Below are positions 44,355-50,617 of a DNA stretch of 50,617 nt, piece by piece. A program made the position numbers and the translations under genes. The notes beneath the pieces are model-generated. The model searched no databases and was not told the DNA's origin. It saw nothing but the letters and a program-made list of their open reading frames with translations. Origin of the DNA: Lusitaniella coriacea LEGE 07157 (lineage in GTDB: Bacteria > Cyanobacteriota > Cyanobacteriia > Cyanobacteriales > Spirulinaceae); NCBI RefSeq assembly GCF_015207425.1, contig NZ_JADEWZ010000040.1:1-50617 (forward strand), written 5' to 3'. The stretch's first letter is position 1. Each line of letters begins with the position of its first letter.

Positions 44355-47300
44355 ATGTGGGACGTAGATCGGCAACAAAAAAATCGCCATCAATCCTCGA
44401 TCGCGCACTGGCTCTATGAGGCGATCTCCGAACCCAACGTGCGGCTAAGAATTCGATTGCGCGGTAACAATTTGCACGTGCTTTGCGAGGGAAAACACGC
44501 CCCGGAGGCTGAAAAAATCCGATCGCGTCTGGTTCGAGCGCTGAAGGCACATCCAGAAAGTCTCGATCGTTGGGCGAGCTTTTCCTCTGAACCCATCTAC
44601 AAATTTATTCTCTACGGTAGAGCTAGGGGAAAACAGCGTCCGGCTTGGATCGAACCCGTCGATCTCAATCGACTCCAGCGAGAAATCGCCGCACGGCAAT
44701 CCATCCCAGAAGGAAGCGAATCCCCATCAAAAGCAGCTTTACCCGTGGTTTCTAATGAAAGTCTAGCGCAAACAGGTTCGACAGAAGCGATCGCGCGCTA
44801 CCTCAGCGAATCCTTCTCTCATCTCGGTGTCAGTATTAAAGTCCTGATCCAAAAACTCCCCGAATCCAAAACCCAGCAAAGAGATGACGAACCCATTGCC
44901 GATAAGCGGTTGTGGGCGATCTGCAATTGCGACTATAGCCCCGATCAATCTCTCCTTGCCGAACCCATTGCTCAAAAACTTCGGGATCTACAACTCAAAG
45001 GCTTTCGAGAAGCGGTAATCCGTTCCCAAGTCAGAGGCGAATCGACCCCAGATTGGGTGCTACAGGTGGATTTGACCAGTCCGGAAGCGATGCTGCGAGA
45101 TTGGGCGCGGTGGGGCGATGCGGGCGCGATCGCGCGACTGCTCGATAAGCAAGCAAACCCTCACGGGCTACAGGTTCAAACCATTCTCAAAGATTCCACC
45201 CTCCACGTTTTTTGCAGCCTGCTTCCCTCGCAACCGAAGACCGCTCTAGAACAAAAAACCGTTGTCGCGCTCATTACACCGATGCTAGACGCGATCGCGC
45301 CCCAAGGGATTGAAGCCGCAACCCTGTATGGCGTGCGGGGACCGCGCTTTTCCCTCAACTCCCCAGAAACGCCCATTTGGGTCGAGTGGTTGAATCTCCC
45401 CGCCACCCAGAACCCCGAACTCGCCCCCGCTCCCCTCGCTCTCGCACGGCAAAAGAATCCCGAAGCTTTAACTTTCCTGCTCCAACGATTGCTCAACCCC
45501 GACCTCGATACCCGTTTGGCAACCGGAGGCATTCGGATCAAACTCTGCTACAAAAATAACCTCCTCCATATCCTCTGCGAAGGCATTACCTGTCCCACTC
45601 AAACTCAGGTCATCGAGCCGATTGAAGACTTTTTAAAAGAATTGTCGATTCCCAACCTGTCTGGCGTTCGCCTCTACGGTCGGCGAGCGGGTCAATCCTC
45701 TGCTTTATGGAATCACAGTCTGAAATTCCCAAGTCGTACATCCCCAGCAACTCCTACTGCTACGGCGCAGCGCAACGGCTCTGCTCCCATTTTATTGGGT
45801 TTGGAGATCGATCCCGACGAATTACTCGTCCCCCGCGAAGCATCTTCTCTTGCCGATGCCACGCCGACAGTAACCGAACGCCAAAAGAGCGCGATCGCGC
45901 AAACCTTCGATCTCCTTTGTCGCACATTGAGCCAGGGGTTGTATCAAACCAAGCTCTTCGTTCCCAGAGAGAGCGACCCCGCCGCTTACTCCCAAACGCC
46001 AGCTAACGCCCCAGGATTGAAAACCGTTGCCATTTGGAGCATTGTGGGGCTGCTATTAACCCTACAAGTGGATTGGCTGTGCGGTCGAATGTTGCGCGTC
46101 AATTCCGCCTCAATCGATCGCGTGGTTGAACAGAAAACGTCCGGACGCACCTTTTCCTCCTCAGCCCTCGCCGCTCAAGAAACCAACCCTTCCGGTTCAT
46201 CCTTGCAACAAGCCCCCGATGGGGAAGCAGAAGGGTTCAACTCGGAACAATTTGCTCAAAACTCCGATAATCGAGCTGCCACCGCCGCGATCCTTGCTGC
46301 CGCGCGCTCCTCTAACCCCTCTTTTAACAACCGACTTCTTGATGAAAAACTCGCCCTCTACCAAGAACGCCTGAAGGTTCAAGGGGTTCCTGACGTGCTG
46401 ATTGTGGGCAGTTCGCGGGCAATGCGCGGAATCGATCCGGCAGTCCTGCAACAGGAAATGGCGAAGCGGGGATATAAAGACATTGATATCTTCAACTTTG
46501 GCATTAATGGGGCAACCGCTCAGGTTGTGGATCTCTTGTTGCGTCAAGTTCTCACCCCCGATCGCTTGCCCAAACTGGTGATTTGGGCGGATGGCGCGAG
46601 GGCATTTAATAGCGGCAGACCGGATCGCACCTATGACGCGATCGCGTCCTCCCCTGGCTTCCAGCAACTCCAGAATGGTACTTTTCCCCAACAAGGGACG
46701 GGGGAATCGCAGAGTCCTTTGGAAGAAGATTTGCCTTGGCATCGCGCGATCGATCGCAGGATTAAAGGCAGCTACCAAACTGTCGAGCGCGGACTCAATG
46801 AAACCCTCTCTCAACTCTCCTCCACTTATTCTCAACGGGAACAGCTCAAAAATTGGCTGAGATTGCAACTTCTCGATACCGTCCCCAATGTCCTCGAAAC
46901 CCCTTCATCCGCCCTCGATCCCGAAGGATTGAATGCCAGTGCGGAATTAATTGACTTTAACGGCTTTTTGCCCCTAACGATTCGCTTTGACCCCCAAACT
47001 TACTACGAGACGCACCCCAGAGTCCCCGGAGCCTACGACGGCGATTATCACTCCTTCAATGTAGAAGGGGAGCAATACAAAGCCTTGCAAAAGTTGAGCG
47101 AATTTCTCGATCGACAACAAATAGAATTGGTTTTTGTTAACCTTCCCCTGACCGAGGAATACCTTGGCGATCCCGTTCGCAACAAGTACGAACAAGCCTT
47201 TACTCAAAAAATGCGAGACGCTGCCATCAAGCATGGCATCATCTTTCGCAACCTCGCCAAGCAATGGAATACGCAGTACGATTTCTTCTCAGACCCCAGT

Positions 47301-47375
47301 CACCTGAACCGTTATGGGGCGCACCAAGTTTCGGTAAGTCTCGCCCAAGATCCCTTAATCCCTTGGCAACAATAA
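44355..47375 (+). CDS. Large membrane protein with four N-terminal repeats and SGNH/DUF1574-like domain
   Basis: The 1006-residue protein has four repeats of roughly 90-100 residues in its N-terminal half. They are marked by LHVLCEG, LWAICNC, LHVFCS and LHILCEG, each followed by a helix and a (Y)GxR strand. A membrane segment lies near 554-578. The C-terminal domain starts with the SGNH-like GSSR (685-688) and ends with a DPSH block containing D980 and H983. Cyanobacterial proteins of this type are labelled DUF1574. The SGNH domain beside a MBOAT gene recalls AlgI/AlgJ- or DltB/DltD-like pairs that O-acylate surface polymers. The acyl donor and target are unknown. Confidence 0.75.
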   Translation: MWDVDRQQKNRHQSSIAHWLYEAISEPNVRLRIRLRGNNLHVLCEGKHAPEAEKIRSRLVRALKAHPESLDRWASFSSEPIYKFILYGRARGKQRPAWIEPVDLNRLQREIAARQSIPEGSESPSKAALPVVSNESLAQTGSTEAIARYLSESFSHLGVSIKVLIQKLPESKTQQRDDEPIADKRLWAICNCDYSPDQSLLAEPIAQKLRDLQLKGFREAVIRSQVRGESTPDWVLQVDLTSPEAMLRDWARWGDAGAIARLLDKQANPHGLQVQTILKDSTLHVFCSLLPSQPKTALEQKTVVALITPMLDAIAPQGIEAATLYGVRGPRFSLNSPETPIWVEWLNLPATQNPELAPAPLALARQKNPEALTFLLQRLLNPDLDTRLATGGIRIKLCYKNNLLHILCEGITCPTQTQVIEPIEDFLKELSIPNLSGVRLYGRRAGQSSALWNHSLKFPSRTSPATPTATAQRNGSAPILLGLEIDPDELLVPREASSLADATPTVTERQKSAIAQTFDLLCRTLSQGLYQTKLFVPRESDPAAYSQTPANAPGLKTVAIWSIVGLLLTLQVDWLCGRMLRVNSASIDRVVEQKTSGRTFSSSALAAQETNPSGSSLQQAPDGEAEGFNSEQFAQNSDNRAATAAILAAARSSNPSFNNRLLDEKLALYQERLKVQGVPDVLIVGSSRAMRGIDPAVLQQEMAKRGYKDIDIFNFGINGATAQVVDLLLRQVLTPDRLPKLVIWADGARAFNSGRPDRTYDAIASSPGFQQLQNGTFPQQGTGESQSPLEEDLPWHRAIDRRIKGSYQTVERGLNETLSQLSSTYSQREQLKNWLRLQLLDTVPNVLETPSSALDPEGLNASAELIDFNGFLPLTIRFDPQTYYETHPRVPGAYDGDYHSFNVEGEQYKALQKLSEFLDRQQIELVFVNLPLTEEYLGDPVRNKYEQAFTQKMRDAAIKHGIIFRNLAKQWNTQYDFFSDPSHLNRYGAHQVSVSLAQDPLIPWQQ

Positions 47376-47433
47376 GCGCGATCGCGATTTTTCTCAACCA
47401 GAGTCGATCGTTGACAGGTTCTGCCGTAGCAAA

Positions 47434-47509
47434 AGGCAGGAGGCAGAGGGCAGATGGCAGACGGGAAGACAATTACCAATTCTTCTGATAACTGATAACC
47501 GATAACTGA
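47434..47509. repeat. GGCAG and CTGATAACTGATAAC repeat tracts before MBOAT gene
   Basis: A GGCAGGAGGCAGAGGGCAG tract lies at 47434-47462, and CTGATAACTGATAACCGATAAC at 47485-47506. The latter is the same repeat, in inverse orientation, as the insert in the kinase gene at 26362-26376. The second tract ends two bases before the MBOAT start codon and so occupies its ribosome-binding region. Confidence 0.65.
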
Positions 47510-47510
47510 A

Positions 47511-49091
47511 ATGACCTTTCTCGATCCCCCCTATGGTTTGTTCCTTCTGCTCGTCCTCGGACTGTACTGGGGCATTGGCTACCTGCCCCAATTTAAGAAG
47601 AAAACTGATGAAAATGACTCGAAAACAACCATAAATTCAGCGCTAATCTCCGCACGGTTGTGGATTTTGCTATTTGCAAGTCTGCTCTTTTATTCTCTTT
47701 TACAAATTGTCTATATTCCATTGCTCCTCGCGATCGCGTATCTCAATTTCTACTTCGCCAACGCAATGGAAACCCGTGCCAAAGGAAGCGCCAAAACTCA
47801 ATACGCTCAACTCTCCAATCAAGATTGGGAACAAGTTCAACGGGTTTGGAATCAACGAACGACCAAACTTCTAAGTTTGGGCATTACGCTTAACGTTCTT
47901 CTCTTACTCGGCTTTAAATATATTCCTTTTTTACTCAACACCTTTGCCGCACTTTTCAATTGGTCGATTGCTCGCCAAAGCGCAATCTGGGTTGACGACC
48001 GCCTCAGCGCCCCCCTAGGCGTTTCCTTCTTCACCTTTGAGTGCATTGCCTATCTCATCGATGTCTATCGCGGCGCGCCCGCCACGCGCAATTTCCTGGA
48101 ATTCACCAGTTACAAACTCTTCTTCCCAAAACTCATTGCCGGCCCCATTTCTCGCTACCATCACTTCGCCGCTCAACTCAAAGAACAGCAATTTCTCCAG
48201 TGGACTCAAGCCAGCGAAGGATTGTGGCTCATTACCTGCGGAGCCGTCAAAAAAGCCCTCATTGCCGATCGTTTGGGAATTTTTGTCGATTTAAGTCTAG
48301 GCAATCTAGAACGGGCGGGAAGCGGCGATCTGTGGCTGGCAATCTTCACCTACGGATTGCAACTCTACTTCGATTTTAGCGGCTACGTTGATATCGCAAG
48401 AGGAAGCGCTCTGCTCCTGGGTTTTAGTCTCCCGCAAAATTTTGACGCACCCTACTTCACCACCAGTATTGCTGCATTTTGGCGGCGCTGGCACATGACC
48501 CTAGGAGATTGGTTGCGCAACTACTTATACTTTCCCCTGGGCGGTTCTCGGAAAGGATTGGCGCGCACCTGTTTCAACCTTTTCCTGGTGATGTTAATTG
48601 CAGGAGTTTGGCACGGTGCGGCATGGGGCTATATCCTTTGGGGAATTCTCCACGGGATTGCCTTAGCCCTCCATCGCCTCACAGACACCCTTAGCAAGCA
48701 AGTCGTCGCCCTCGCTGCATTCTGGCAAAGTTTGCCCGGTACGCTCTGCGCTTGGATTTTGACCCAAGGAATGGTTTTCTTCTCCTGGATATTTTTCCGC
48801 CTCCCCAACCTCACTGAAGCAAATCTCGTCTTGCGACATTTTTGGAACTATAGCGGGGACATTCAATTTGCTCAAAAAGTTTATGGGGAAGCCCTACAAA
48901 TCGAACGGTTTCATTTTATTTTAACGATCGGCGCGATCGCGCTCTTAATGAGTCTTGTCTACTTCTTTCAACGGGGTCTAAAACTTCAACTCAATCGATC
49001 CGTAAAACTCGTTCTCGTCCCTGTTAGCTTATTTATCGTTTGGATATTAGCGCCTGAAGGAGGGTTGCAATACATTTACTTCGATTTTTAG
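47511..49091 (+). CDS. MBOAT-family O-acyltransferase (AlgI/DltB-like)
   Basis: The 526-residue membrane protein has about 10-12 hydrophobic segments. MBOAT signatures are FWRRWHMTLGDWLRNYLYFP with H328, and GVWHGAAWGYILWG with the catalytic H368. Members transfer acetyl or other acyl groups from the cytoplasm to polysaccharides or lipids outside. The immediately preceding gene on the same strand encodes an SGNH-type partner, so the pair likely modifies a surface polymer such as an exopolysaccharide (inference). Start is the ATG at 47511, preceded by a repeat tract rather than a clear ribosome binding site. Confidence 0.9.
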   Translation: MTFLDPPYGLFLLLVLGLYWGIGYLPQFKKKTDENDSKTTINSALISARLWILLFASLLFYSLLQIVYIPLLLAIAYLNFYFANAMETRAKGSAKTQYAQLSNQDWEQVQRVWNQRTTKLLSLGITLNVLLLLGFKYIPFLLNTFAALFNWSIARQSAIWVDDRLSAPLGVSFFTFECIAYLIDVYRGAPATRNFLEFTSYKLFFPKLIAGPISRYHHFAAQLKEQQFLQWTQASEGLWLITCGAVKKALIADRLGIFVDLSLGNLERAGSGDLWLAIFTYGLQLYFDFSGYVDIARGSALLLGFSLPQNFDAPYFTTSIAAFWRRWHMTLGDWLRNYLYFPLGGSRKGLARTCFNLFLVMLIAGVWHGAAWGYILWGILHGIALALHRLTDTLSKQVVALAAFWQSLPGTLCAWILTQGMVFFSWIFFRLPNLTEANLVLRHFWNYSGDIQFAQKVYGEALQIERFHFILTIGAIALLMSLVYFFQRGLKLQLNRSVKLVLVPVSLFIVWILAPEGGLQYIYFDF

Positions 49092-49119
49092 TTTACAAAA
49101 ATACGCATAAATTTAACAT
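49092..49119 (+). promoter_or_regulatory. psbA: Candidate sigma-70-type promoter of psbA
   Basis: TTTACA (49092-49097) and TAACAT (49114-49119) are separated by 16 bases, in an AT-rich leader of about 100 bases before psbA. The short AAGCAATTATAAACTC stretch just before the ATG resembles the AU-rich leaders described for psbA in other cyanobacteria. The promoter assignment is by eye and weak. Confidence 0.3.
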
Positions 49120-49224
49120 AACTTAATGGCAAAAACAAAAAGTTGTAAATATACTTATTCTTAAAGAATGCAATAAAAAAAATTGCGTCGTTTTTCTTAA
49201 CACAATCAAAGCAATTATAAACTC

Positions 49225-50307
49225 ATGACAACATCAATCCAAACTCGCGATAATGCGGGCGCTTGGGAGCGTTTTTGTCAGTGGGTCACTAACACCAATA
49301 ACCGTATTTATGTCGGTTGGTTCGGCGTTATCCTGATTCCCACGCTCTTAACCGCAACCATCTGTTTTCTCATCGGCTTTGTTGCTGCTCCCCCAGTAGA
49401 CATTGACGGTATCCGCGAACCCGTAGCCGGTTCTTTAATCTACGGAAATAACATCGTTTCTGGTGCAATCGTCCCCAGCTCCAACGCAATTGGTCTGCAC
49501 TTCTACCCCATTTGGGAAGCTGCTAGCCTCGACGAATGGCTTTACAACGGCGGTCCTTACCAACTCATCGTATTCCACTTCCTCATCGGCATCTTCTGCT
49601 GGATGGGTCGTCAGTGGGAACTGAGCTACCGCTTAGGAATGCGTCCTTGGATTTGCGTTGCTTACAGCGCCCCCGTTGCTGCTGCAACCAGCGTTTTCCT
49701 CATCTATCCAATCGGTCAAGGTTCTTTCTCTGATGGAATGCCTCTAGGTATCTCCGGAACCTTCAACTTCATGTTCGTGTTCCAAGCCGAACACAACATC
49801 CTCATGCACCCCTTCCATATGCTCGGCGTAGCTGGCGTATTTGGCGGCGCACTCTTCAGCGCAATGCACGGTTCTTTGGTGACCTCCTCTCTGGTTCGCG
49901 AAACCACCGAAATTGAATCCCAGAACTATGGTTACAAATTTGGTCAAGAAGAAGAAACCTACAACATCGTTGCAGCTCACGGCTACTTCGGTCGCTTAAT
50001 CTTCCAATATGCGTCCTTCAACAACAGCCGCGCCTTACACTTCTTCCTCGCAGCTTGGCCCGTTGTTGGCATTTGGTTCACCGCTATGGGCATCAGCACA
50101 ATGGCGTTCAACCTCAATGGCTTCAACTTCAACCAATCCATCCTTGACTCTCAAGGTCGCGTGGTCAACACCTGGGCAGATGTTCTCAACCGTGCAAACC
50201 TCGGTTTTGAAGTCATGCACGAGCGCAACGCTCACAACTTCCCCTTAGACTTGGCTAGCTCTGAAGTAACTCCAGTCGCTTTAGTTGCACCTTCTATTAA
50301 CGGGTAA
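49225..50307 (+). CDS. psbA: Photosystem II reaction centre protein D1
   Basis: The 360-residue D1 protein carries Y161 (TyrZ), H190, H198 (P680 ligand), H215 and H272 (non-haem iron), S264 (QB site) and the Mn4CaO5 ligands D170, E189, H332, E333, H337, D342 and A344. Cleavage after A344 would remove a 16-residue tail (S345-G360). Gln at position 130 marks the standard D1:1-like form rather than the high-light E130 form. It is transcribed alone with a strong terminator. One of several psbA copies is expected in the genome. Confidence 0.98.
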   Translation: MTTSIQTRDNAGAWERFCQWVTNTNNRIYVGWFGVILIPTLLTATICFLIGFVAAPPVDIDGIREPVAGSLIYGNNIVSGAIVPSSNAIGLHFYPIWEAASLDEWLYNGGPYQLIVFHFLIGIFCWMGRQWELSYRLGMRPWICVAYSAPVAAATSVFLIYPIGQGSFSDGMPLGISGTFNFMFVFQAEHNILMHPFHMLGVAGVFGGALFSAMHGSLVTSSLVRETTEIESQNYGYKFGQEEETYNIVAAHGYFGRLIFQYASFNNSRALHFFLAAWPVVGIWFTAMGISTMAFNLNGFNFNQSILDSQGRVVNTWADVLNRANLGFEVMHERNAHNFPLDLASSEVTPVALVAPSING

Positions 50308-50350
50308 GTTGACAATCAACTTTTCGTAAGCGAATTTATCGCTTAAAGAT

Positions 50351-50376
50351 TGCCCTCCTTAAGGAGGGCAGTTTTT
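50351..50376 (+). terminator. Intrinsic terminator of psbA
   Basis: TGCCCTCCTT and AAGGAGGGCA form a perfect 20-base palindrome, followed by GTTTTT. It lies 43 bases after the psbA stop codon. Confidence 0.92.
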
Positions 50377-50461
50377 GTTTGCATCGAAAAAATTGTGCAT
50401 AAAATATTGAATGCGTTCCATAATAAAAAGTTCATAAGCTAAAACATATCTAATCATTGCT

Positions 50462-50617
50462 ATGACTACGTTTTGGCAAATTCACTTCCCTATAATCTCT
50501 CTTTCTGTTCTGCTAACTACCCAGTGGGGTAGAGCTGAACAAATACCCATCCCCAAAACTCTCGCTGAAGCCCAATTCGACACCAGCCCCATCACCGTCA
50601 GCCTCACCCCCCCCAAC
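50462..50617 (+). CDS. Secreted protein, N-terminal part (cut by window end)
   Basis: An ATG at 50462 opens a frame that stays open for 52 codons to the window end. Residues 6-20 are hydrophobic and the following segment (WGRAEQIPIPKTL) fits a signal-peptide cleavage region after GRA. The remaining 27 residues are Pro/Thr-rich. The family cannot be told from this much. It lies about 85 bases past the psbA terminator and should have its own promoter. Confidence 0.55.
   Translation, partial: MTTFWQIHFPIISLSVLLTTQWGRAEQIPIPKTLAEAQFDTSPITVSLTPPN

Noticed and set aside
46197-46868. 223-codon minus-strand frame opposite the SGNH/DUF1574-like gene
   Set aside because: The plus-strand frame carries the GSSR motif and conserved blocks; the antisense translation shows none.
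1-50617. tRNA and rRNA genes
   Set aside because: No T-arm-like GGTTCGAATC segment paired with the rest of a cloverleaf, and no rRNA-like block, was seen outside coding regions.

Overview
The window is chromosomal DNA of a cyanobacterium. It carries psbA (photosystem II D1), the NADP-type GAPDH gap2, a ferredoxin-type glutamate synthase, a plastid-Ycf21-like chorismate lyase and lpxD. The octamer GCGATCGC (HIP1) recurs throughout. The genus cannot be fixed from sequence alone. No rRNA, tRNA or CRISPR array was seen.

Layout. 1-5.2 kb (minus): CUT1-type sugar ABC importer (binding protein, two permeases, ATPase) with a Uma2-family gene wedged in before the ATPase. 5.4-9.0 kb: two AIM24-family genes, a small very acidic lipoprotein, a PKHD-type Fe(II) dioxygenase and a SpoU/TrmH rRNA/tRNA methyltransferase. 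9.4-14.1 kb (minus): ferredoxin-dependent glutamate synthase. 14.7-18.6 kb (plus): phosphodiester glycosidase, TolB-like lipoprotein and HtrA-like protease with PPC domains. 18.7-22.7 kb: three genes of unknown function, a PlsC-type acyltransferase and chorismate lyase. 23.2-28.8 kb: two multidomain histidine kinases. 28.9-31.9 kb (minus): YbaB, MurB, MurC. 32.3-33.4 kb: gap2. 33.6-35.5 kb (minus): Uma2 and LpxD. 35.55-39.6 kb (plus): a tellurite-resistance-type (Ter) cluster of three TerD paralogues and a TerF-like vWA protein, with a tandemly duplicated Uma2 pair inside it. 39.7-40.7 kb: a translationally coupled membrane/secreted pair. 40.8-44.3 kb: lasso-peptide-type RiPP locus. 44.4-49.1 kb: SGNH/DUF1574-like protein with a MBOAT acyltransferase. 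49.2-50.3 kb: psbA, followed by the start of a secreted protein cut by the window end.

The most unusual locus is the RiPP cluster. It has a PqqD-like leader-binding protein (B1), an asparagine-synthetase-like cyclase (C), a 49-residue precursor that fits the lasso leader rule YxxPx(L/V)x3Gx5T, and an HPr-kinase-like protein. Applying the rule places Asp at core position 9, as needed for a macrolactam. The leader peptidase (B2) and an exporter are missing from this locus, and the predicted core has no aromatic residue to act as a plug.

The window is also rich in small dispersed repeats: MITE-like elements with TA target duplications, REP-like hairpins, GTAGGTTGGG palindromes, and ATAACTGATAAC-type tracts. 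Two of these repeat families also appear inside reading frames, in the glycosidase and in the ATPase domain of a histidine kinase.
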